Below, piece by piece: positions 20,721 through 31,324 of a stretch of 64,000 nt of DNA. Source of the DNA: Setomelanomma holmii (taxonomy: Eukaryota > Ascomycota > Dothideomycetes > Pleosporales > Phaeosphaeriaceae). The translations under genes and the position numbers were made by a program. The notes under the pieces were generated by a model. That model was not told the origin of the DNA. It saw only the letters and a list, made by a program, of their open reading frames with translations, and did not search any database. Numbering within the stretch: position 1 is the first letter of the stretch; each line of letters starts with the position of its first letter. The stretch lies in assembly GCA_010015745.1 (NCBI GenBank), contig ML978155.1:186001-250000 (forward strand). The letters run 5' to 3'.

Positions 20721-23237
20721 GAGATCGCAAAAGGAAGGATGAGAGAAGGGAAAGGAGAGTGAGGGGAAGTTTTTGAGCGACAAAATCATTCCTACGGCGC
20801 GCAACAGGCGCACAACGAAAGTTACTAGATATGGCTATTTTGGCTGTACCTATTTTCATGGTTTTTGGTAGCATTTGATTCGATCAAAAGATTTTCTTGT
20901 ATCCCCACCCTTCTGTCTCACTACATGTCACGTGCATGTGCGTGGTCTCCAGGGCTGTCTGCGAGCATCTGAACGATCTCAGCGCACTTGCTACAGGTTC
21001 AGCCCAAGCCGACCAGACTGCACCAAAGGGCCGACCCTGTTTACTCTGCCATCTACGCCGCTCTCAGGAAGCGAAAGACGACTCATTTATTGGGTTGACA
21101 GCACTTCTTTGCTATAGACTATTGTTTCACGGTCGAGGCGCGATAGTGCACGTCTGGGGCGGGTATGAGGCGGGTGTGGCGCGTGTTTCGGGAATCGAGA
21201 ATGTAAAAGACCTAGGGTCGAGTATGTGAGGTTGAATATGTGAGTGGTATGGGTCCCGTCGTCGTCGTGGTGTACGTTCATTTGTAAGGGCAATTGGGGG
21301 CGATATGTGAGTTTACGGCACTGATTTTGTGTAGTAGAATATTTAACGATTCCATGTTGGAGGCTAGGTGAACGGCATGGATAGGGGCGGATATGGCGTG
21401 TGTTTCGGAATTCGACGATACAGCAGCTTGAACGTATGATTGGTATCTGGCGACATTGTCATTGGGCGAGTATATGTGGACAGACGATCTGGTAGTGTAG
21501 GGTCTGGAGGGCAACAGTCGGATGTAGACGGACGAGTTGTTGATGCCCTGTCAGTTTGTTAAGATGACGTGGTATTTCACATGATAGAGAGAGTAAGATG
21601 TGCAAGGATATGCTGCGTGGATGTTAAATGGTGTTGATCCATATACTGTTCATGTACCATGTTGTGTGTGGTCCAACTTTTCGTTGGATGCTCGTGGGAT
21701 TGAGAAAGCATAACGTAGGGTCACAAGTCGTCGTCGTCGCTACAACATGATTGAGTCAAAATCACTGGTGCGACTCTCTTTTTCTTGCGCATTTCAGGAT
21801 GTCTCAAAAATCGCATTGCACTGTGCCATCTCGATGGGAGATGACCAGTTGCAATTCGACCAAGACTAGAGTTCGGTGCCGCGAACAAGGCATTTCTCCT
21901 GGCGCGGTACGGAACCTTTGACATGAGGTCAAATATGTCCCTCTGAGGCACTCGCATGGGGCGAAGCTGCGAACGTAAGACTCTCGGCACGCTTCAGATG
22001 AATGAGAAGGACGCAAGTCATTCCGACTCGGTGGTAAGCGCAGCGGCCTGATCCGCATGCACGCAGAGGGGTTGTTTCGTACGTACGAAAAAACATTTGC
22101 GAGTCTGACTCGCGCGCTATATACCCACATGACGTCGACGGAAATAGTACGTGAGATTTCGACGTCAAGCCTTTTTGGGGTGGAGACGCTGCTTGGCAAG
22201 GCTCCTTCGAGGGTTCAGCCTCGCGTGTTGCGGCTCACAGCCTCAGGCTCGCGGCGGTGGGCAGATATAGACAAAGAAGGACCGATTGAGCAAGGATAAT
22301 GCACGATTGTTCGTCAATCTTTGTCGCAAGAGACTGTTGTGGGAAATACTAAGATTCCATTGACCAGAAGTATCAGTGCCGGAAATCGAGCTGGATACGG
22401 CGTAAAACTCGGCTCATCATCATCCGGGAGAGACACCGCACCAAGAGTGATCGACACCGAGACATACGCAACGCGTCCTAAAATGATACAGCCGGTTCAT
22501 CCTGGAAGTACTCGATCACAAGTTACTGTGTATGCTGTTGTGCGGCCAGCATTCTCGTCGCCTCGTATCAGGCTGAGTTCGATTCGAGGTAGACGAGCTG
22601 CATCGATTACCTGGGTCCACGGCGAGGTGAACGATGGCTATACCTCTCCATGTGCCGTAAACAGACATTTCAAGGTCAATCGTGAAACACACCAGAAGGA
22701 AGATTCTTGGCTAGAATAAGCTGCAAAAAGAGGGAAAGATCCGAGGGTGTTGGTGGAGTGTTGTTCGGTGCATCGCGGGAGGCGCATTTCGGGGACCCAC
22801 GACATGGGTGGCCCCGATTTAGCATGGCTGAGCTGCACGAAAATAGCCCCGACCACCGTGCATCACTCCCTCTTTGGTCTGGCGCGGGGTCCGAACACTC
22901 TCTAAACCCAGCATGCCATGGACACACTCGCCGTGCGCCTCCAGTAGCTGGGTGTTAGCAGAACGTTCATCGTGCGGCACAAGAAAGTGCAAGAGCAGGG
23001 TGGGCGCAGTATTTGAATGTAGATGTCGCGAGCTTCATATCTTCTTGTCCCTTTGCACGCCCATGTCATCCGCGAGGATAACGCCCACTACGGACTCTAT
23101 TCCTCGCCCTCATCTCAGCCGACTCCGGGAGCTCTGTGCATCCGAGCGCCACATCATCGCGATTCGCTGGCTCCATCAACTTACTTGGACTATGCTATTT
23201 TAGCGTCGGACTCTGTATAATCCACTGCCCTGCCACC
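20721..23237. other. 2.5-kb gap without a recognised gene
   Basis: The longest gene-free stretch here. Short frames on both strands lack domains or splice support. It contains a 16-bp perfect palindrome (22075-22090). The last few hundred bases are probably promoter and leader of the next gene. A non-coding RNA, a long 5' UTR or decayed sequence cannot be excluded. Confidence 0.45.
22075..22090. promoter_or_regulatory. 16-bp perfect palindrome TTTCGTACGTACGAAA
   Basis: Self-complementary across all 16 bases. It could be a binding site for a dimeric regulator, or chance in a long non-coding stretch. Confidence 0.3.
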
Positions 23238-26200
23238 ATGAATACCCATCCGAGCCAGATGTCTAGGTGCTGTGAGCCATCAACAACAAAACTACTTGCA
23301 CTCCAACCTCTTGTGCTGGTGCAATCCACTGCCGACCGTTCTTGCAGCTTGAACTTGTTGCCACCTCAAGTCACGAAAACTAGCAAGTTCAAGACCGGAC
23401 AAGACTCACCAACTTCTCTAAGGAATGCTTCGATAGGCAGAGAAAAGAGGAGGATGTCGTTGCTAAGGAACAAGGGCACGAAAAAGTCGGCTACAATATT
23501 GCACGCTGTGCCAGAGCCCACAGCATGCGAACCGGGTCTCCTCACTGATCAGCGAGACACGACAACACAAGCTTGCCAGGATGTCAGCAAATCACAACCA
23601 TCATCAGGCACCCAGCCGTCAACGTCACCAACTTGCAAAGATATCTCCAAATCCAGGCTTCGCAACAGTTCAAGCACACAATCCCCCATCAAGTCTGGAC
23701 CTGTCGATGATTTGAAGTCGGTCTTGAGCAATACGTCACTTAAAGGAGCTATTGGTGTTTACAAGCACGGCAAGATACACTGGCGTCAAAAGGACCGCGC
23801 ATCCCCAGAAAGAGATAGCAAGAATGTTCGCGGCGCAGAAAAGAGACTTAGGCCAAAGATACAAGTAGTAATCCCCAGCGCGAACCGCGATCGCCCACTC
23901 CCGTCCCTTCCGTTCTTTGGCCAGCCCAGCAAAAGCCACATCATAACGGCAGCCATACAGAGCGAGAATGTGCACGACGTGTCGCCTCCTTCCGCAGGCA
24001 CTAAGGTCGTCATGAGAAACTCCGTCGTTTCACCGCTCAATCAGGCTCAACCAGTCTCTTCTGGTCAGTTCCAGAGGTCGCTGAGTCGAGTCGTCCGAAA
24101 GTCATCAGCTGCTCGACACCGTCGCAACGCGTCAAGGCCAAGCAATTCATCAAACGACTCCCATGACAGCGACTCAGCCTCAACTTACAGCAACCGCTCC
24201 TCGGAAACTAGTATTGAGGCGGATAGTCCACCCTTGGATAAGAAGCATGTGCGCCACTACAGCGTCCAGAATCCAGTCATTGCTGGCGTTTTCGACTCAT
24301 CCCCGGAATCATATGTGAAGCCGTTCATGCCACCATCGAACAGACCTCCGCGCCGATACACGTCACATACTCCTATCGAGAACAACTACATGTTCTCGCC
24401 CACCTGCTCCCTACAACGAACCCGCAATGGCTCAGGTGGCCTTAGTCGTCAGGGAACGATCAAGCGCAAGGGATCGAAATGCAGCATTCGGAGTAGGAGC
24501 CTCACTTCGACTATGGGCGTGATTGATGGGGCCATCAGCAGATCTACGTCACGACAACTCTCAAATCCTCTCCGAGTGGCCAGTCCGACGCTTAGTGAGG
24601 CAGAGAATGATCTTGAGGAAGAGCTCACTTCGTTTGCAGAGGACTCGAAACCAGTGACTCAAGAAGCTGCCGATAAACAACGCTTGACTACGTTGTCCGA
24701 AGATAGTCCATTTCAGTGGGATGAGGTTGTTTCTAAAGAAGCAACCAAGGAGAACGTTGGCGAGCCTCGCGAAGACTCTGCCACCGTTGGCGAGATCGAT
24801 ATACCACCTCCTGCTCTTCCGAGAAAATCCAGCAAGCGACAGTCCGTCAATCCTGACGCCTATCGCTTGTCACGTGTGCCACACGATCACATTGCTTCGC
24901 AACTGGAGAGGGGTCGATCTTGCGGATGCAGCCAACGACTGACGATCGTTATCCCAGAAAAAAAGAGGATGAGCGACGACTTCAAACTTTCACCACTTCC
25001 CGTCCCACCGAAGCACATCAAGCGAACCATTACCCCAAACTCAGCGGAAGACGTGATTCTCAACATCTTCCTGAACCTAGACAACTTCAATGACCTTTTC
25101 GCCACAGCCGTCGTCAACAGAGGGTTCTATCGAGTCTTCAAGCGACATGAGCTCGATCTAATCAAGTCGACGTTGAGGAAGATGTCACCACCTGCGTGGG
25201 AGTTCAGGGAGATCGCGTTTCCTGGACATGACATGCTACACGACGAGGACCTCGAGATGACTCGACCACAAGAGGAGTACACTGCATCAACATACCTCCA
25301 ATCGTATAAACGAGACGTGAAGACGGTTGGGGCCATTGAATCCGTGGTCAAGGAGAAGTGCCAGTCTTTTGTACGCCCCGAGATCTCCATCGCCTTGGGT
25401 AGCAGCAAATCAGTAGAGACGTCACGAATCGATGATGCTCTCTGGCGTATCTGGACGTTCTGCAAGATTTTCGGATCTGGCAAGGGCCGCGAAGACGACA
25501 TTGTCGCTCAACAGGATTGGCTCCGAGGTGGTGCTATGGTTCATCAACAAGCTTGCACGTCCAGCTTCATGAGCACAGATTTCATGAATGATACTTTGGT
25601 TGGCGCGCCTGAATGCTTCGCAAAAGGAAACGAGGGTGGCTTGACGGCTGAGCAGCTCTTCGACATGATGGAGCTATGGAACTGCTTGGGTGTTCTGTTG
25701 CAGGGTTTCGAAGGTCACACTGCTCAAGCTCGCGAGTATGGAGTTTATGACAACACCGACATCCGTGGGGGAGACATTGATGGAGAGGAGATGATGCTTG
25801 GTACGTCCTGGGTGCTCCGAAAGGTTAGGTCTCATGCTAACAGCCACAGACGAATGGTGCTACCATCTCCTTACGTTCGGTCTCCATACCGTCCTTGAGC
25901 TCTCGACCCCGTTGCACACGAGCCCATTCAAGCTTGCCGCCCAGCACGGCTGGACCAACTGGACTCCCCCAGTATTCAATGGCTCACGCCGCGCCTTCCT
26001 GAAAGAAGCTGCATCCCGCGTGTATGAGGACAAGATTGCCCATACGTATGCCACCACGTCTACACGCGACATTCAGCGTCAGCTCAGCAAGATGAGGATC
26101 CAGAACCACATCACTGAACTGCGCCACCGCAAGACGAGCGGCCCGCGTCTGCCCATGATCCGAATGAGCCAGGAGCGTCCCATGAGCGAATGGTCGACTG

Positions 26201-26895
26201 TTATGACCAATCTTACACGACCACCTCCCGTTTTTACTGCAGAGAACAACGTCGTATCTCATATCCCACCACTTCGCTCATCGTCGACCCTCGCACAAGA
26301 GCTCACAGCATCCATCGCTGAACTCCCTACTGCTCGCACACCTCCACCACCAAGCACGCGCTCATCTTCGCCGCGCCGCCCATTCGCGCAGCCACTTTTG
26401 CCCACGCCGCCTCCTTCAACGGTACCGAGCACGCGCGACAGAAGCAGTGTAGCGACCAGCATGCCTTCGATCGAAGAACATCCGCAACCCCATACGCATC
26501 TCCATCCTATCGGAGGATACTATAATCCCAAGTCCTCCGTCCCGCCACTACCACCTCCTTCCCTATCCGCACACCCCGCATTCCGACACCACAAACCATC
26601 CTCTTTCATGCACCCAACTCCTCCTTCCCAAGCACGATATCACCAACCCGCCACGCATCACCTGCACACCCATGTTCACCACGACTCGAACGAACATCCA
26701 GCTTTCGCACAACATCCTACCCAGCACAATATCTTCAGCAGCCAAGCGCACGAGAACACAGCCGACAAGGCCATCTACAGGATCGTGGAAATGGGTTTCA
26801 CGGCTGAGCAGGCGCGTGAGGCGTTGAGGATGACTGACCCAGGCGACGGTCTGCGCGTTGACAGGGCGATTGAATTGTTGTTGAGTCGAGGATGA
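23238..26895 (+). CDS. F-box-like and UBA-domain protein
   Basis: Two exons, 23238-25800 and 25850-26895; the 49-nt intron (GTACGT, GCTAAC, CACAG) is in phase 1; 1,202 residues. The start is chosen at GCCACCATGA; the frame is open 34 codons further upstream but with poor context. The first 590 residues are basic, Ser-rich and disordered. At about 595-630 there is an F-box-like helix set (AEDVILNIFLNLDNFNDLFA...NRGFYRVFKRHE). A folded region to about 930 follows (LRKMSPPAWEFREI; LTAEQLFDMMELWNCLG). A Pro/His-rich linker leads to a C-terminal UBA domain (about 1155-1202: AIYRIVEMGFTAEQAREAL, LRVDRAIELLL), whose MGF loop binds ubiquitin. Both modules point to ubiquitin-dependent turnover; the F-box call is weaker than the UBA call. 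Confidence 0.85.
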
Positions 26896-28906
26896 GGAGG
26901 TGTGTATCCATCGTTTGCAGTCTTCTGAGGTTTTGGTTCACTTCTTTTGTTGTCGTTAGTATTTAGCGAAGTATGTGTGGTTAAGTCGAAGAGTATGCGC
27001 ATAAGAGATACCCAACAGTCGTTTAGCGCTTTCTTTATTGTATGTAGTTTTGTATTTCTATAGCAGAATGAATCGGTACTACACTTCAAAACTCGAACAA
27101 TTACATGCTGCCTGTTCCGGACTTGCTTGCGATACCAAGGATAAATGAAGATTCAATCAATCTCAATCCAAGCGTAGAGCAATCCATGTAGATCAAAGAG
27201 TAGTTCGGCACTAATTTTACACTCTTGTCTTTGACACGAAGTGCTTGCTACGTATGCATTGTGAGGAACGTTTCGACCTTGTCCTTGCTTGTCCGCGTAC
27301 CTTCGACAAGGCATCACTGCATTTGACAGGAACCTCCAGCAGGATCTCAGCATCGCGACTTTCAACAGATCTTGAAACAGTACCTCCTATTTGCAAAGTC
27401 AATGCCACACCCCACCAATCTCACTGCCTTGCCAGCCAGCGATGGATGTTAGTTCGCCGGTCCTATATGCATATCCAACCAAACATCTAAAGTAGAATCC
27501 CCATGCAAAGCATGTTCCTTCATCCACCCCCTAATCTTTCAGAACAGCATATGCGCAGCCGCCACAGAACCAATCTCGTCAGCGTTCTCAGCCATGCTGG
27601 CGCACTGGAAGCCGCACGATTCAAGACATTTCACATGTGTCGCACGTGTCAAAGACAATTTTGAGAAGCCGTGGGTTCAGAGGGTCGTTGAGGCGAAGCT
27701 CAAACAAGATGAGGCAACCAATGCCAAACATACAGGCTCCAATGACGAATTTAGAGGAAAGCATCATGGGCTATACTGCGGAAGTGGCATGTGGCCGAAC
27801 GCATTGTGCGGACGATGCTGGTCTGCTATACGTAGATTTGATCGTGAATGGGCTGATGAGCATGTGGATGAGATGGGAGTGGTGTCGATAGATCAATAAG
27901 CTAGTGTAATGATTCATGTTATTATTTTAAACGATGATTCGTCTTTCCCATCTGAGTCACGGAAGAACTCGCCCCTTCAGTGTCCTCGCCGTGTTTCCAT
28001 CATAATCGACCTTTGTAACTGGTAGTAACTGTGCCTTCCGTATCTGAACGCTCTCCAAATTCCCCGGTCTCGTGCTGACTGACGAGAGTTATAAGCTGCT
28101 AGCACGACTTACCTTCCCAATTGTATAGAAACCCAGTATTTGCCCTGCGAGTGTTTCGTTAGCGAAGAGCACATACCATGGCTGACAAAGCTGACAGCAA
28201 GGACGACCAGGACGGATGTGCCCTCGCTAGTCATGGATGCCTTGCACGCAAGAGGCAAGCTTCAGACCGAGTCTGTCTCCAATGTACCTGCGCCCCACTC
28301 ATCAGTATCTGGTCCCCAATCAAACACTCACCAGATTTGAGAAAGCAGAAAAAAAAAAGAGTTGAGAGCGTCATGAAAAACACGCGACAAAGCTGGGCAT
28401 GCATGATGCTTTGCGAAGATTATGTCCAAGACAGATGAGTACATGCAGTCGTCGAGGCGAAAATCAAGTACCAGATGGAAGTGACTGGGAAGCGGTATGA
28501 AGTTGCTGCTAGAGAGCTACAGTGTCAACCCGCTGCTGCTCCAGGGAGGTTGTGCATGCTCTGCACAGCTGCGGTATTCGAGTTCGCGCTGACGTAGGGT
28601 GGACGTGTATTCGACAAGCCTGGCGATGGAGAAAGCGAGCTAAAGCCGTCGAAGAAGTAGACGCGATTTGACATCGCGGTGTGTTGTACATATCTCGAAA
28701 ACGTGGATCAAAGACTATAGACGTACTCTGCACGAACTGTGCAGCCGATGCTCGCTGGATTTGTCAATACCACGAGTCCTCTGCATGTCGAGCCGAGTAC
28801 GACGTAGCTAGACATATGTGATTCCCCAACTCCAATGCAATGCAAATACTCATACACCACCAGCCCTTCACTTCCTCCTTCAGCACATCTCCTTTCAATC
28901 TCAGGC
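26896..28906. other. 2.0-kb region with unresolved minus-strand coding-like fragments
   Basis: No complete gene could be built. Minus-strand stretches look coding: a hydrophobic segment (SKFVIGACMFGIGCLILFEL) near 27770-27700; a frame around 27590-27450 that reads GWMKEHALHGDSTLDVWLDM after a stop; and one around 27420-27310 (ALTLQIGGTVSRSV) that ends at a GTACGC donor. They may be exons of one or more spliced or decaying genes. Confidence 0.35.
27957..28234 (-). CDS. possible small spliced gene with very short introns
   Basis: ATG at 28234; exon to 28177; a GTATGT...CGCTAAC...CGCAG unit of only 32 nt; exon 28144-28113 ending in a strong GTAAGT; then a frame to TGA at 27959-27957 with an acceptor at 28053 or 28045. 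Joined, this gives about 55 residues, starting with a hydrophobic stretch (SVLVVLAVSF) and ending VDYDGNTARTLKGRVLP. The donors and the branch site are good, but 32 nt is below normal fungal intron length, so the model may be wrong. Confidence 0.25.
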
Positions 28907-30161
28907 TTACGCAACCTCCTCCACCATCCTTCCCCCAAACGGCCTCGAATGCTTCGGCGCCATACTGCCCGCAAAAAAGCTTCCAACCGGCGCCTGGAGC
29001 CACTCGTCCGGCACGCCCAGTTGCGTGCCTTTTGCGTTCTGCACATATCGTACGAAGAGCGGATTCGCCCTCTCGGGCTCGTTCTCGTCTTCCTGACCTG
29101 ATCCCGTGGTCTCGATGGCTCGGCGGCCGCGTTTCGGGGGTTGCTTTTTGAGGAGGCGATTTATAGTATCCATCTAGTATATATTAGCAGACATGCGCAG
29201 CCATCTTAAGTAGAAATGTAAATACCTTCTCCTCCTCATTCCGCTTCTCACTAAGATTCTTTCTTCGGCGTGCCATTTCCGCTCTTCGCATGGCATTTTC
29301 TTCGGCTGTGAGGTGTTTCTTCTTCTGTGCTTCATTGGACAGCGCCATGAGTCCGCCGTCGCTGCCCTCCTCGACCAGTGCGCGTTGCCGCTTGGTCATC
29401 TTGCTGACGTCTGGCGTCTGGCCCCGACTCAGATCCTCGTCGCTGTCCATGTCTTCATCCATGTCGCCAGTCTGGTCCACCATTTCGTCGTCCTCTTCGC
29501 CTTCCGCATCCTCGTCCTCGCCTTCGGCGTCCTCTTCGTCAAGGTCAGAGTCGGGATCGCTGAGATCGTCGTCATCGTCGTCGTCCATTGCCATTTCCTT
29601 TGCCTCGACTGAGTCTTGAGGTTTCGAGATGTTGATTATGGGCTTGACGGGAATGCTTTGCTTGGCGTTCACGACGATTCTTGACGCGGGCGTGCTGTCT
29701 TCGACATCGTCGTCCTCGTCCCCTTCAGCGTCCCTATCCTCGTCCTCTTCGCCCTCAGCATCTACGTCGTCTTCCTCGTCCTCTTCGTCATCGACGTCCA
29801 TGGCGTCCACCTCCTCTGCCTTATCTTCGTCCTCGTCGTCTTCCTCGTCCTCGTCCTCATCATCCTCGCTGTCGACCTCGCGGACTATCCTATTGCTCCG
29901 CGACGCGCGCTTGCCAGCGACGATGTTCTGTCTGCTCACCCCTGGCTTGGGAACAGCCCCGCTTGTCGCTTGTCTGAGCTTGCCGGGCGACGACTTGACG
30001 GTGAGGTGGATCGATTGACGTGTCTCTTCGGGCGAGGAGCGCTGGATAACGGCAGCGGCGGGCGACTGGTTCGCGGTGCCTCGTCGCGGGCGGGTTGACG
30101 ACGCTGTGGGAGCGGCACTGTTGGCTGTGTTAGGAGCTGCGCGCGCACGTAGACGCGGCAT
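28907..30161 (-). CDS. IES2: Ies2-like INO80 chromatin-remodelling subunit (PAPA-1 domain)
   Basis: Two exons, 30161-29226 and 29173-28907; the 52-nt intron (GTATTT, TGCTAAT, ACTAG) is in phase 0; 400 residues. A basic, Ser/Pro-rich N-terminus is followed by some 150 residues dominated by Asp and Glu. The conserved PAPA-1/Ies2 segment comes next: MTKRQRALVEE, KKKHLTAEENAMRRAEMARRRKNLSEKRNEEEK, completed across the splice by MDTINRLLKKQPPKRGR, with the late GVPDEWL. Ies2 stimulates the ATPase of the Ino80 remodeller in the nucleus. The acidic tract probably contacts histones. Confidence 0.88.
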
Positions 30162-30320
30162 TGTGGTGAGGGGGTAGGTGTAGGGGCGGGTCGGAATAAG
30201 GCCGTATATGTTAAGCGGGCAGCAGGAGGGATTGCGACGGCGTCAGACGGCGGGCGCGTTGCTGGCAGGGGTGGTGGACCGGTTGCACAGGCGTGGTGGT
30301 GAAGGCGGAAGGCGGCGGGG

Positions 30321-30503
30321 TCAATTGGCTCCTCTTAAGGCGTCATGCAGGCGGTGATTGTCGTCCTTGTACTCCCGCTGCCCTTGGCGCGTGTTGCAGT
30401 CAGCCACATACCTACTGTTGCCCTTCATCCACTCGTCTGCTCCTTCAGACTCGTCATACTCGGTGCTGAGGCGGCGCATCCGCTTGGCGGCTCCATCCGT
30501 CAT
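30321..30503 (-). CDS. small unrecognised ORF upstream of IES2
   Basis: Sixty codons with G/C-ending codons as in the nearby genes (MTDGAAKRMRRLSTEYDESE...). A GTATGT with a GGCTGAC branch inside it suggests that the true gene is spliced and that the 3' part differs. It lies 160 bases upstream of the IES2 start and could be a leader ORF on that transcript. Confidence 0.35.
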   Translation of the reverse strand: MTDGAAKRMRRLSTEYDESEGADEWMKGNSRYVADCNTRQGQREYKDDNHRLHDALRGAN

Positions 30504-31324
30504 CTCAGTGCTTATGAGGTAAATGATAGATGTTCAAAGATGCAAAGGTAGCAATGAAGGTTCGATGCGACAATTTCAATATGCCCATGGATCCTGCCTG
30601 AGACTTGTTGGCGATCGCAGCTTCTCCAGAAAGACCCAGTCCCAAAGTGGAATGGCGCGGCTTTCGTTCTATCTCGGCCAGCATCAAACATGTGGCGAGA
30701 CAGTGAGGACAATCTTACAATGCAATGCATTCTCAAGATAGAAGTTCCCGAATGTGTTTTCAGATTTAGGAGGCAGTCTGCTAACATCATGCTATTGATT
30801 CATACTGCTTACCGATTAACCGTTGGCCGACTACGCTTACGACGTGTTTCCTGCACCAGATTCGTACCCTTATCTATTACGTCCCTCGATGTTATATCGT
30901 GTTTCCTTTGCCTGTCCGATGTTCTGGTAGCCTTGAATTGATTGGGCACTTCTGCTAATCCTAGCGTCCATCGTAACCTTCTCTCGGTACCCGCTTGATG
31001 AGGCCGTCCGCGACTCTCACATGGCAAGTTGACCATACTAAGCTTCTCTCCGTCATCTTCACACCAGTTTCCAGCAGTCTTCCTGTCCTCTCAGCCTGAT
31101 GCATGCGATCATGGTCATTCTCGGAATATATCTCTGCCATGTTTTTCCTAAGGATAGCGGGCCGTCGCTTCCAAGACCAGGTTCTCCGCTGGAATCTTCT
31201 GTTGCCCGGCCCTGTAGGTTGCGATCGCAAATCACATGTGTTGATAGTCGAGTTGGTCGATGTTTCTACGAGGTCTGGGCTGACTCATGCAACCGAAGCG
31301 CGCGTACATCAAACACGTGCTTGG
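30504..31324. other. 821-base spacer, no gene seen
   Basis: Lies between minus-strand genes. It contains the 3' end of the Zn2Cys6 regulator; short frames are not convincing. Confidence 0.45.

Noticed and set aside
22321..22719. Plus-strand open frame of 132 codons
   Set aside because: No domain, no splice support, uneven composition; probably chance in a gene-free stretch.
23136..23237. Upstream extension of the UBA gene by 34 codons
   Set aside because: Open frame, but the ATG at 23238 has a far better context (GCCACCATGA) and the extension looks non-coding.
27594..27899. Plus-strand 101-codon frame
   Set aside because: Overlaps minus-strand coding-like fragments; it has several cysteines but no family match, and I could not choose a strand with confidence.
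29290..30018. Ser-rich and Leu/Arg-rich plus-strand frames opposite IES2
   Set aside because: They are antisense shadows of the Asp/Glu repeat tract; the minus-strand gene has domain and splice support.
30541..30560. GGTTCGA-type tRNA B-box
   Set aside because: The next bases do not fit a B-box and no cloverleaf or A-box can be drawn around it.
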